From the NCBI GenBank assembly GCA_022747635.1, contig JAKTNV010000041.1, positions 4,262,953 to 4,326,952 on the forward strand: DNA of 64,000 nt, written 5' to 3'. Of the stretch, positions 20,929 to 32,240 are shown in pieces. The position numbers were made by a program, and so were the translations under genes. The notes beneath the pieces were generated by a model, which was not told the DNA's origin, did no database searches, and saw only the letters and a program-made list of their open reading frames with translations. This DNA comes from Hetaerina americana (lineage: Eukaryota; Arthropoda; Insecta; Odonata; Calopterygidae). Positions within the stretch are counted from its first letter, which is position 1; each line of letters opens with the position of its first letter.

Positions 20929-21686
20929 TACGAGGGTCATCCGGAAAGTAGTACCCGTTCGTGAAATAAAGACACAAAAGTAAATATTAACAAACATAAA
21001 AAATTTTATTTGAAAGAGGATACTTTAAACTACTTCTCAACATAATCTCCAAGCAAATTAAGGCATTTGTCATAACGTGTGACAAGTTTCTGTATTCCTG
21101 CTGCATAGCCCTTCGCCGCCAGCTCATTGAGATACGCGAGGGACCCATCTTGCACAAATTTTTGCATAATGCAGATGGTGTTTAACAATTTCATGAACAA
21201 TTGTTCGAGAAACATTGGGAAAATGCTCACAGATGTCATCAATTGTGACGCGCCGATCGTTCCTCACGAATTCGTCAACTGAGCTCACCAGTTGGTCTGT
21301 AATGACAGACGGTCTCCCCGAACGCTCATCGTCGTGTGTGTTCCCCCTCCCCATGTTGAAGTTGCGACACCACCGCCGAACAGACGACTCGTCCATTACA
21401 TTGTCTCCATACACCTCCTTTTAATTGGCGATGAATATCACATGGGCGAACGTTTCTTGCATTGAGGAATTTAATCACTGCCCTCACTTCACAAATGGCG
21501 GCGTTCTCAATTTTTTTAAACATTGTAAACAATCACAGAAACAACACAGGCAATGCTAGCGTCACGCAACTTGGCTCAGAGAAGGCAGACAAGCCACTGA
21601 AGCTATCTGACCTCGTCCAGCGGCTACTCGCGTCGTCAGCACTTCATGCGGCACGAACGGGTACTACTTTCCGGATGACCCTCGTA
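20929..21686 (-). mobile_element. Internally deleted mariner element (copy 2, inverted)
   Basis: It is the mirror image of 18463-19219 with the same terminal inverted repeats. Differences I found are an extra A in the AATTAAAAGG run, which breaks the transposase N-terminal frame, and substitutions corresponding to 18831 (A/G) and 19039 (A/G). It is 758 bp long. Like copy 1 it lacks the catalytic core. Confidence 0.92.
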
Positions 21687-21794
21687 TGTATGTATATATA
21701 TATATATAATTAATTTGTCCCCAACCTGTATACATACATATACCAAACATTCCAGGCAAAGAGCCGAAACTATATTAGATACATAAATACAGAG

Positions 21795-24450
21795 TAGCCT
21801 ACAGCTAGGGAATGTGCTAGGGGGTGACTATAGTTTATACCAGACTACTTTTAATGCAAAATAATTTCCCCCTAGCGCTGTCGGGCAACGTTTTTCTGTT
21901 TCATTATCGTTCCTAGTAAAAATGATATCTTGAATCTATCTGTTCTAAACTTAATTTCTCTAATGTCATTTACATGACCTCTCCTACCGTAGTACAATGG
22001 GGAAAATAATAAATTTTCAACAGCATCGCTAAAGAGACCTTCTAATTTATGCAAGAAGTTTAATTTGTTATTTAACCTTCGGTCCGTGAATAATATCCAG
22101 CAAATTTCCTTTCATAGCTTTGATACGCTACTCCATTTGCCATAACAACGTTTTACAAATCTAGCTCCTCTACGCTGCACGCGATCCAATTCGGCCTTCA
22201 ATCCAACCTCGTGATGGTCCTGCATGCTTGCAGCGTATTCCAAATGAGGCCTAACCAACGACAGATCACATTTCTCTTTGACCTTTCCATCACATTTCTC
22301 CAATACTTACATGTTTCGCCAAGGAGAAGTCGTGAGCCAGGTAACGCCTAAGTACTTGGGCATTGTATATAATCGAGCCTATCCTTTCTCTTTCGGTATT
22401 CCCGTTGTAGTAAGCGTTCGGGAGGGAACTACTTCGATTGAAAAATGCCATCACTACGTATTTTTCTGAGTCTAATTCTAATTTCCAAGTGCCGCAATAA
22501 CATTGTATAGCGTTAAGGTCGTCTGTTAAAATTACATAATTCTCAGGTTTACGGATTTATCTATAACCCACTGCATCGTCGACAAATTAAGCGTTTTTTA
22601 GCATTAACAACGGAGTTAATTTCGTTTACGTGAATGAGGAATGAATGAGGTCCGGTAATACTTCCCTAGGGAGCACCTGAAGTAATTTCCACAGCATTTA
22701 AGCTCACGACATCTATGGCCACTCTTCGTACCCGACCATTCAAAAAGTCTTTAATCCAACCCCTGATATGTTATCTATGCCATATGCTTCTAGCTGTACG
22801 AGTAGTTTACTAAGAGATACTTTTTCGTAGGCTTTCTTAAAATCTAGAATAATTGCGTCCACTGGAACATTGCTCTCCACCGAAATAAGAATATCGTGAA
22901 CACAAAGCGAAAGTTGTGTCTTGCAGAATCTACCTTTTCGGAAACCGCGTTATTGGTAATATTTTTCATCTTGGCGTGACATAGCCTTTGACGTTGTAGT
23001 ACATTTCTTGCATCCGCGTTTTACCATCTAGGTTCCTTGTTATCGTTAATACATTTACTGGGAATGAACTAAATGACTGCTGAGCGCGTGATCTCAAGGA
23101 AGCGATTCCACGTATCCTCAGTACTTCGGTGATAACTATTTTTCTTGAAACTAGCAAATTGATTCTGTATCAATCACTTTAGGCCATTGTAGTCCACTTC
23201 TTTATGGAAGTGAATTTTCTTTTTAGGCTTCTTATTTTGAACCCCATGAAACGAAAACTTAGCATTTACTGACCTCCTTTCATAGTTTCTATAGTTAAGA
23301 CTTTTTCGGGAATATTCGTTACTAACAAATCAAAAATATTATTGGTGTTGGTGAAATAACAACTTGATGCAAACAGTTCAGCGTAAAAAATTCAGTTGCG
23401 ATTCGCAGCGATCTTTGTCTTTTCCGCCCGTTTTAAAATTATATGTGCTCTAGTCAATAGATGGGATTTCAATGCAACAATTTCAGAGCGTAAAAATCAT
23501 TCGCCTTGACTGGGACTCGAACCCAGATCCCTCAATATCCGGTCGAGTGCTTTAGCCACTTAAGCTACCGAGGCGTCCTCTTAAACTCTGAAATTTTGGG
23601 GCTTTTAAAGGAACTAGATGTTATGACGAAATACCGTACATACAATGTCACATGTATTCGTAGTCGTGCGCGAGGCGCCACTGTCCACGAGGTTAAAGCC
23701 AACTTTTAAACACGTATGGTGTTTTCCCTCTGACAAATTCCAAAGAAACTGCGGGAGATGCCGCAACAGTAACTTTTAACGGAGTCATCCGCTAATGTGC
23801 ATTTCAATGCAACAATTTCAGAGCGTAAAAATCATTCGCCTTGACTGGGACTCGAACCCAGATCCCTCAATATCCGGTCGAGTGCTTTAGCCACTTAAAA
23901 AATTTCAGAGTTTAAGAGGACGCCTCGGTAGCTTAAGTGGCTAAAGCACTCGACCGGATATTGAGGGATCTGGGTTCGAGTCCCAGTCAAGGCGAATGAT
24001 TTTTACGCTCTGAAATTGTTGCATTGAAATGCACATTAGCGGATGACTCCGTTAAAAGTTACTGTTGCGGCATCTCCCGCAGTTTCTTTGGAATTTAATA
24101 GATGGGATATTGAAATCTCCATCGATTATAACGTCGCGATCATTGTGTTGAGATAAGAAACCTTTGACTTGTTGATCTAATTCTGGCATTGAATTGTCTC
24201 TGTCGACTGTCTGTCTGTAAACCGCGCATAAATGCATTCATTTGGATTGTGGGCTTTTAATTGAACACCAAACACTTTCCAAACCATTATCCGGAATTAC
24301 CTCAGAATTACCCTGCTGACACAAGAACTTTAAACTGCAATAAGTACCCCGCCCTTGATTCTATTTGTTGCGTCATTTCTGTAAATGGAAAAGAATTTTG
24401 GGAAAATTTCACGGTCGGCAACATCAGTGGATAACCAGATTTACGACCCA
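21795..24450 (-). mobile_element. 5'-truncated CR1/Jockey-like LINE (endonuclease to 3' end), split by a SINE
   Basis: On the minus strand the endonuclease appears from about 24445: ADREIFPKFFSIYRNDATNR, IKGGVLIAV, CAVYRQTVDRDNSMPEL, and VIIDGDFNIP (the catalytic Asp motif). A SINE insertion with a 12-bp target duplication follows at 23468-24096. The element resumes at 23467 with DWSTYNFKTGG-like sequence, SFHGVQNKKPKKKIHFHK, and the reverse transcriptase: HGFRKGRFCKTQLSLCVHD-like, VDAIILDFKKAYEKVSLSKL (motif A), GAP-stop-GSITGP (motif B with a stop), LVRPHLEYAA and RRGARFVKRCYGKWSSVSK. The end is YYGRRGHVNDIREIKFRTDR and the 3' UTR near 21800. Many stops make it inactive. It is the longest copy of its family in the window. 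Confidence 0.82.
23468..24096 (-). mobile_element. Composite fold-back SINE (family A) inside the LINE
   Basis: It is flanked by the direct repeat AATAGATGGGAT (23456-23467 and 24097-24108). From the left it contains a minus-oriented SINE with tRNA-like head (complement of GGATCTGGGTTCGAGTCCCA at about 23510-23530), its body to about 23734, then a perfect 164-bp inverted repeat. The arms are 23735-23898 and 23933-24096, separated by a 34-bp loop. Each arm carries a copy of the tRNA-like head and the tail with GGGAGATGCCGCAACAGTAA. The tRNA-like part has a perfect T arm (CTGGG/CCCAG) but a weak acceptor stem, so it is not a functional tRNA. Confidence 0.88.
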
Positions 24451-25235
24451 ATAAATATAAGATTGGATTGGCGATACAAATGAAGTGCTGCAGAAGAATG
24501 AAACGGATAGAGAGAACGACAAGACGAAGAAGTACTCGAAAGCGCGGATGAAGGGAGGGAGGAGAGGTGCGAGTGGGCAGTCGATTGGACAGGGGCACGA
24601 AAGATTACGGAGGACCACAGAAGCATGCACAGAACGGGGAATACTTACACAGGAAGGCCTGGGATAAGTAAAAAGGAGGGGCTGGCAAAGTCCTTGCAAG
24701 GAGCCTTGGAGAGATATTGGTTGGGTACGAGACGAGGAGAGAGATTGAAGAGCACTTCTACAAACCAATCCTCGGATTAATAACCCCATGGGATGATTCT
24801 GCGGGAGATGCCGCGATTGTAAAAAAAACGTCCGTCCTCCGTCAAAAAAACCCATGTGATGTTGACATTTCTGTTGACGACACCCGGCAAAAATGGCGCG
24901 GGTGGAGGGCATCTTGTTAGCGGCGATGCTCTCCTCATGAGTAAGGCGAATCCTTCCTCCCCAGAGCAATATCGGCTGTCATTTGTCCCGAATTCCCTCA
25001 GAGCAGCTAGGTTTCCTTAGGAACGGCTCCATGCCTGAACAACAACTCTCATTCCTTAAAGATGGCGATGGCATTTCACACTTCAAAGATTGTAATTTCC
25101 CACACACGTCCATCTGATGGCAAAAAATGAAATAAAACTCATCACTTGATTAAATGTCTCCGGATGGGATTCAAATTATGCCACGCTTACAGATTCAATT
25201 AGGCTGTACGTTGACTTTTAACTAAGAAGATGTGG
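24451..25235. other. Unassigned sequence
   Basis: A long minus-strand frame (24424-24969) has no recognisable domain and overlaps the LINE end. I treat it as chance. Confidence 0.4.
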
Positions 25236-25239
25236 GCTG

Positions 25240-25480
25240 AAGAGTAACACAAAGCTACATATTACTCCCATCGTACTATGGCAGGTAAGATCATGTCAAT
25301 AAAATAAGAGAGATCAAGTGTAGAACAGATAGGTTTAAGAAGCCATTTTTTCCACGAACGATAGTGGATCAGAACAAAACTATCCAACCGCGGTAGGGTA
25401 TTATTCGGGTCAAAATTAGTCTGGTGCCCCCCTGCCACACACACTAGCAGTGGCTTGCAGGGTACATAAAATATCTGTGG
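25240..25480 (+). mobile_element. CR1/Jockey-like LINE 3' end fragment
   Basis: The plus strand translates as REIKCRTDRFKKPFFPRTI, then a stop and the 3' UTR with CCCCTGCCACACACACTAGC and GTGGCTTGCAGGGTA. It is 5'-truncated near 25250. Confidence 0.72.
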
Positions 25481-25872
25481 TCGTGACATTGTTATTCCCT
25501 TGACAGCGTGGCCAAGGCCATTTGCTATTGAAAGTAAATTATAAAAACATCGAATATCAATAATTAACAAATCAATACTGTTTCAATAAAGCATCTCGCC
25601 GCAAAGAAGTGGGTTCCGACCCAGTGGAATCGAAGTGCCAGCCTGAGACGTGTGACGCGGAGGGAAGGTGAGTTTGGACGCGAGAAATCAAGGGTGGGAA
25701 ATCGACAGACGCCGCGGCAAAACGAGTCAGTTCCTTTGACGGAAAACTCCGAGCGCATTAATTAATAGCATGTAGGCCTTTCTGGGTGGAAATGGAGTGC
25801 TTTCAAAATGAATATTCAAGTTGAAACATTCGTATGATGAAACTTGAACGTTACGGCGTCGAAATCTTAATG
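25481..25872. other. Unassigned sequence
   Basis: No feature was recognised. Confidence 0.5.
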
Positions 25873-25885
25873 AAGGTAAATCCTA

Positions 25886-26177
25886 ATTCCAAAGAAAATG
25901 CGGGAGATGCCGCAACAGTAACTTTTAACGGAGTCATCCGCTAATGTGCATTTTAATGCAACAATTTCAGAGCGTAAAAATCATTCGCCTTGACTGGGAC
26001 CCGAACCCAGATCCCTCAATATCCGGTCGAGTGCTTTAGCCACTTAAGCTACCGAGGCGTCCTCTTAAACTCTGAAATTTTGGGGCTTTCCTCTACTCTT
26101 TCTCTTTCTTTCCTCTACTAACTGGGGCGTCCCAGTCAAGGCGAATGATTTTTACGCTCTGAAATTGTTGCATTAAT
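25886..26177 (-). mobile_element. Second fold-back SINE (family A) with target duplication
   Basis: It is flanked by AAGGTAAATCCTA at 25873-25885 and 26178-26190. It starts with the GGGAGATGCCGCAACAGTAA tail, then the minus-oriented tRNA-like head. It ends with an inverted copy of the segment running from CCCAGTCAAGGCGAATGA through TTTTTACGCTCTGAAATTG. The terminal inverted arms of about 50 bp are centred on the tRNA-like region and a CT-rich loop (26090-26125). Confidence 0.85.
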
Positions 26178-26190
26178 AAGGTAAATCCTA

Positions 26191-27420
26191 TTAGTCGCGG
26201 GCTGCCTCTTTAAGATGCTCGCCGCAAATGTTGACGCACGCGGAAGGATCCACACTCAAAAACTTGATCACACAGTCGCATCCGAGACGTGCATCGCGTT
26301 CGCTCCGTGAAAACAATGCGACGACTCAGGCTGCAGGCATACCAACCGAAGTAATTGGAATGGCAGTTTTAATAGGACGTCGTGAGTTATGCGGGCATTT
26401 GGTGAATCGGCCGCATCAAGGCGAGAGCATCACGATCCTCGGTGTACGCAGCTATTTTCGGGCCTGAGCTAGTTTGCGACTGCGACTTGCTGGAGTTACA
26501 TCAGAAAAGGTACGGGAAACTATAGATTCAATTTATAACACCGAAGAGATGATCAAAGCCCTCATTTATTTGACAGATCGTACCATTGAGATACAATATT
26601 CCTGAAAGACTGCAGCACCAATAAATGCAGTGACTTTAATATCTCACACGATCCTAGATCACAGAAAAATAAAAACGTTAAAAAAACAAAAATAACTAGC
26701 TGCAAACTGTTATCCTCGAGCGATCGTCCATTAAGTTTCTGAAGACTTGTGATCTAACACCCCCTGCCACAAGCGGCAGCTTCCAGAATGCGATATGGAG
26801 TGAGATCATTGTCACTTCATCATTTTCATTTAAATGAACACGTCCAACTTCAACTAAGTCATAAAAGGTCCTGGTGGCAAGGGTGAGGAGGGTGCAGCAA
26901 CGGAGATTATCGGGGGGGTGCAGAGTTTGTTTGATAGTCAATGCCCGAGACGTTGTACCTTCAAAATGACAGTAGAGCGAGTGGATTCGAGTCACCATGG
27001 CAACCGATGGAAACATCAAGAAGTTCAGTTGCTTAATTTCAAATGGTAGTTTGAAAAGTCAACGAAGCGGTGGAGTGCTTATTTGTGGAACTGTTCGTAA
27101 AGGGAATGTTGCGCGATTTCAGCGCCCAGATTATTTCAAACTAACACACACCGAAGCGTGCAACCACGCAGCACATACAGAGAAAATTGGATCCAACATG
27201 GATCACTAATTGCATCTCATGAGTCTCTTAACGACTTTGGCGCCGAACTGAAGCCAGATGATCTGAGCGTGGGTTTCTGGGGAGCCGAGGAAGGAGACAA
27301 CTTCTAATTAATTCAGACTCTATCGAAACTGCCTAAATGGACAAATTTTAAACAATATCTAATTTCCTTGGTTCACTCTCTGGTGAAATTGAGACAGGAT
27401 AACACATTAGGTAGATAAAA
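26191..27420. other. Unassigned sequence
   Basis: No domain or repeat was recognised. Several short frames on both strands are present, none with splice support. Confidence 0.45.
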
Positions 27421-27424
27421 TAAA

Positions 27425-27690
27425 GGGGGTTGATGTGTTGCGGTGGTTAGCGTACTGGCTTCCCACCCAGAGGTCCCGAATTCGAATCCTGGAGATGGCA
27501 GATAGTTTTCAGTGGCGTCCCTACTTTGAGTGAGTACGCCTTCCGTCGGATGGAATGCTAAATCGTGGACCCATTGGCGCCTTTCGTTGAGAGTAGGCCA
27601 ATGGCGACGCCGGGTTTCTCTCCACCCTTCCAATCCATCCCTAATACTAAATGACCTCAGCTGTCGGTCCCTAAATATACATACATCTAT
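27425..27690 (+). mobile_element. SINE family B copy
   Basis: The tRNA-like head is on the plus strand with GGTTAGCGTACTGGCTTCCC and a B-box-like GAATTCGAATCCTGG. The body contains GAGTGAGTACGCCTTCCGTC and GACGCCGGGTTTCTCTCC, and the copy ends near TGACCTCAGCTGTCGGTCCC. It has a deletion in the middle relative to 28075-28385. Confidence 0.85.
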
Positions 27691-28070
27691 GAGCCGAAAC
27701 GAACTTTACCATATAGAAATCTCTAGCAATGCTTAGAAAATACAATATTGTTCAATACTAAACCTAATTTTCAAAAATTATTTCAGAAAAATTTTTATAG
27801 CTGAACACCTGCGAGGACCTCTAAGTAGTAGATTACGTCGAGTAGAATAAACCAATACGATTAAGACATCCCGTACTTAAAATTGGTAATAATGATTTGA
27901 TAACAACCCCTTCAAATATCTCAATCTGTTGAAACTTGGGATGCTTACTGGGGTTATATTTCATTATACAAATCTAACCGGATTATTTCTAGTTATACAC
28001 TGCGCTGCTGATAATGAACTAGCTTTTTATAGTGCAAACCACATCTGCCGGAATGTGAACCACGAGTGAA
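27691..28070. other. Unassigned AT-rich sequence between two SINEs
   Basis: No feature was recognised. Confidence 0.5.
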
Positions 28071-28074
28071 TACG

Positions 28075-28385
28075 GGGATCGAGATGGTGCGGGGGCTAAC
28101 GTACTGGCTTCCCACCCTGAGGGCGCGGGTTCAAATCCCGGCGGTGTTGAATATTTTTCAGAGGTATCTCGATCCCTACTTGAGGTGCTTTGTGGAGGGC
28201 ACTTTGAGTGAGTACGCCGTCCGTCGGATGGGACGTTAAGCCGCGGACCCCTTGGCGCCTTTCGTAAAGAGAAGGCTAATGCCGACGCCGGGTTTATCTC
28301 CACCCTTCATCCTTTCCTGTCCTTCCCCTATGGCGCAAATGACCTTAGCTGTCGGTCGCCTCCCCTCAAAACTACTACTACTACG
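28075..28385 (+). mobile_element. SINE family B, full-length representative
   Basis: The head has GGGGCTAACGTACTGGCTTC and a good B box GGTTCAAATCCCGGCGG. The body has AGTACGCCGTCCGTCGGATG and CGCCTTTCGTAAAGAG. The tail is CTACTACTACTACG. This copy gives the clearest boundaries: a head of about 75 nt, a body of about 225 nt and a triplet tail. Confidence 0.9.
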
Positions 28386-30240
28386 AGTGAATACTACGTA
28401 CACTACACGCAAATGGAGCATCATTCATTTTGAATTGTACCTATCTGTGTAGATATTGGCCGAAATATGGACTGTGGATCATATAAATTCGTTCATTAAT
28501 GATCTTTTGTAGTAATTATTTTGATCGTAGTGACAGGGACGGCATTTATGGGGTATGCCCGACAGTATGACACCATCTGCCACACACAAGCAAGGGACAC
28601 TACCGAAACCGGTAGCGAACAGGGTAGGGTTCCTTACAGAAGTGAAAGGGTTCGAACAGGGGTGAATCCGAGGGAGAGCATTCATTTAACTTGACGGCTT
28701 GAGACGTTATACTTGGCGGTTCAATGGATTGAGCCGTCCCCCATGGCACGGTGCATTTTCGACTCACCCTTTGTTATTGGTGACTCCAGGCGGATCCGCT
28801 GGCGTCTTCCTTCCTCGGAGGCCGGACGCGGGCACGGGGGGACGCACACCTCCTGGCGGCGGCGGGTGGAGGGTCCGATCCCCGGAACACGGGAGAACTG
28901 CCCCTCACAGTCACAGGTGGCGGGCAGTTGACTTGCCACGAACGGAGGCTTCTTCTCTTCACCGACCCTTTCTCGTCACACTCGCTAAGTCCTCCCTAAC
29001 GCGTCCCTTCGACACCTCGATCAAACGCAAGTTCTTAAAAGGAAAACAGAAGCAGTGATTCACTCGCAAGGCGACGACAATAGCATGACACACACACGAA
29101 ACCTTCAAAGAAAAGCCAGGGAGATGTTTTACTTTTCGGCTGGAAATGTGATATAAAAAGAAACGGAAGAAGGCGGGACACACGCACTATTACGCCGCGG
29201 TCAGCGAAGGGACAACGAGAGAGTCGTCGCCGGACCGATATTCTGCCGACGAGGAAGCGAACCCAGCGTCGGGCGCGAAAATACGCCTTCGAAGCTGTGA
29301 GGAAATGTCGACTAAAAGAATCGGGGATTAAGCAGGAAGGGATGAGCTCCGTTCTAAGGCTAACCTACTCCTTTTAAAAAGAGAATGTCCCCTTCATCAA
29401 TGCCCCTCTTCCGCCTTCTCCGTTATCTAACCCGCCTGCTGAAAGAGTTATCACCGAACCCCACACCAATGGGGAGCGCAAAAGGCGCCTTATCTTAATT
29501 GGGCAGGGAAAAAGGAAGGCAGCATGTGCCTTTCTTTTCGCAGGAGAAGATTCGGCGCATCAAATGGTTTCAGAATCTTTTTTCACTCCCTTGTTAAACT
29601 GTAAAGGCAGAATGCGACAAAATCCAATAATTCGGTGGCTGACAGAAAAAAACCAACGAAATAGCTCCCGGAATTTGAGTCCGAAATGTACACAACTTAA
29701 CACGCAAATCTATTGCAGGCGAGGTCGGCATGAACGATGATGGTCAGGACGACAGCGACGGAGATAGATGGGAAGCTCATTGAGACCGAAGCACTTTTAA
29801 CCAGGGTTTTCGTGCGACGGTCACACAATTAGGGGTGTCCACATCATTCCAATCAAAGTCTCGACGGAAACTAGCACTCGTATTTTCCTCGATGTGCAGG
29901 TGGGCAATGCGAAATCGAAAATAGATGAGAGATGTCTTCAAACGAAGAAAACAGGACAATGACCTCTGACAAATGATTGGCAAGGACAGCGGCGAGAGAG
30001 AAGAGTGTCAGTTGACTCAGTGTTGACGGCGGTTGCTAATGGTTACGCAGGAGTCACTCCGATCCCGCCAATGAGGAATGACGTCACACAGGCTTGCAAC
30101 TGACAGGGCCAATTGGAGAAGACTAAGGAACCTTAACAATCGTTTCTGCGGAAATACACCATGACCGACTTCTATGCGCACAAACACATTTTCACGTGAA
30201 TCGACAAACCGAATGTCTGCATCAATTCCATGCAATCACG
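28386..30240. other. Unassigned sequence, GC-rich from 28700 to 29330
   Basis: GC-rich frames open on both strands at 28700-29060. I see no domain and no convincing exon. It could include a host regulatory or 5' UTR region, which the sequence alone cannot show. Confidence 0.4.
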
Positions 30241-30245
30241 ATGGA

Positions 30246-30375
30246 GGCAGGATGGCCAAGTGACCCAAGGAAAGGGCTGGAGGTCGTGGGAAGAGCAGAT
30301 AGTCTCCCCACACACGCAGATATATCATGGATGACAGGCTGGACTGGCAGTTCAAATCACGGAGGGATCCAGGCA
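30246..30375 (+). mobile_element. Degenerate tRNA-Leu-like sequence
   Basis: GCAGGATGGCCAAGTGACCC resembles a tRNA-Leu 5' half with A box. A B-box-like GGCAGTTCAAATCACGG follows about 100 nt later with an expanded middle. It may be a SINE head or a tRNA pseudogene. Only one copy is in the window. Confidence 0.35.
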
Positions 30376-30399
30376 CACGCTTAAGTACGACACGAACAC

Positions 30400-31785
30400 A
30401 CACACACACACAAAATATCTGCGATTGTAAGGGACAAAGATGAGGACCGCCTGGTTCTCTCCCGGCAACCGCGACCGACAGCACCACTGGCACAGGGGGG
30501 GGGGGCGACGACCACGACTCTTTTGACCTCTTGACCGAGTCTCCTCCGAAATCGACACCAGTCGCAAAAGAAACGACCCACCAACAGCAAGAAGTTCACA
30601 GACAAGAGCAAACTCGAGCGAATGTACGAACCATGCACGGATAAAGACAGCCCATGGGAAACGGACGCCACAGGTCTTTTTGCACGCAGTCTAAATCATC
30701 TTCGGGCACCGACCAATCCCAGTAGGATGATGACTAACACAATTCCCTTTTCCGTGCGAAAATAGGAAGGAGTGGGGATGAGGGGGTGGGGGGAGGGCGC
30801 GTGTCGACGGTCGCTTCTCCCGTGACGGGCTAACGTCTCCAAGGAGACAAAGCTCCGCGCCTGACAAACGAGGCGCCGTGGAGAGCACCGCGCGCAACGC
30901 TAACTTCCCCGACCGGAGGCTGGGAACACACTGCGACGAAGTGCCGGGGCCCCTGAGCGAGCATGCAGCGTGTAGTTGCATCGGAGGGGCAAGAAAAGGG
31001 GTTAGGGCTGCTCCTGGCGTGCGGGAGGGTGAGGAGAGCCGGGGGGTGAGTCGAGGGGGGAGGGGAGCAGCAAATGGGGGGAGGAGTTGGGAATTACGTG
31101 GGGGCGGAGGGGGGGGAGGCAATTGCTGCTCTAGTTTACTGCGTGGTAGCCTGTTTCCTTGCTCAAGGGCTCCGGTATTAGGAATCGCAGCATGGAACTG
31201 GCTCATTTTCTATTAAATATTGACTTTTATTATCTATAAATACCCTGGAGTTGGCACGCGGCGTGTGGAGGAGAAGACGGGATCGGCGGACGGCAGGAAA
31301 GGGGAGATTTTCCCTTTGGAAATGCCCCCGCCCCCACTGATTCGAGGATGACTTCGGAATCGTGAAAATATGACTTCTTGCGCCAACGACAGAGGGCGAA
31401 GGCCGCGAAATTGACTCCAATCAAGAGGACGAACGCGTCCCTCTGAAGAGGCGATGGTTTACTATAGCGCTGTTTGATGGACGACTTATGTCCGGTTATT
31501 TTCGCGCTGCGGTCCGGTCTTGGAAATACCAGGAGTCTGCGAAAGAGAGAAGATCGTGTGTGAAAGAATTTTGACGGAGGCGAGAGATGGGTACAATGAC
31601 TCTGGAATGAGGGAATGCAATCAGCAAAAGGAATGGGTAACATGACACATTCATCCATTTCATTCCCTCTCGGACACTGTCGAGAACAGTTGAGGTTAGA
31701 TGATGGAGTCCTCCCTTCTCTCCCCCCCTCTCTCTATATATATCTCTACATCACTCATTTCCCTCATTAAGCCTATTTCATCCAT
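30400..31785. other. Unassigned GC-rich sequence
   Basis: A CA microsatellite lies at 30397-30412, a poly-G run at 30496 and G-rich strings at 31010-31115. Frames on both strands reflect composition. No domain was recognised. Confidence 0.4.
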
Positions 31786-31789
31786 GCGC

Positions 31790-32240
31790 CCACCTTCATA
31801 TACGATACCCCGCACCGTGCCACACCAGGCATGCACAATCAAATTTACATGACTTGTATGAAAAGTATCGGGGAAAGTTGCTTAAAAAATAGATTTTGGA
31901 TATTGCTCGAACAATGCCTCGAGTACATCCGCTGAGAGCGTCGACACACTCCTGCCCTTGAGGCTTTTCCACGACTCGAAGGCTCCCTTCCGGAGGGCGG
32001 GAGGTCTTTAAGGGTACTACGCGTGCAAACAAGCTTCTTTGACGGCCCCCATGGTGGTGGTGTCCTTTGAGGGAAGGAGAATTTCACTTTTAGGAATAGG
32101 AAATAGTCTGCTGGTGCCAAGTAGGGACTTTAAGAGGGTTGGGTAATCGTCGTGGTGCCGTTGCAGTAGGTCTACGTAAAGCAGACACACTTGAATGGGC
32201 ACTTTCGGTCGTCCGACAAGAGTTTAGGGACGAGTTTTGC
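31790..32240 (-). pseudogene. Mariner transposase C-terminal fossil
   Basis: The minus strand carries LAPADYFLFLKVKF (the motif containing the third catalytic residue of mariner transposases), then GAVKEACLHA-type and LKDLPPS-type sequence in shifted frames, and QECVDALSG near the C-terminus. Two or more frameshifts are needed to read through. The N-terminal half is absent. Confidence 0.72.

Noticed and set aside
23920..24000. Possible functional tRNA gene (perfect T arm, A and B boxes)
   Set aside because: The acceptor stem is poorly paired, position 33 is not U, and the same sequence heads several dispersed SINE copies.
24424..24969. 181-codon minus-strand frame as a host gene
   Set aside because: No domain, no splice evidence, low-complexity hydrophobic runs, and it overlaps the 5' end of a LINE.
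30878..31216. Frame of 112 codons plus a 171-codon antisense frame
   Set aside because: G-rich/C-rich composition opens both strands, with glycine and proline runs and no domain.
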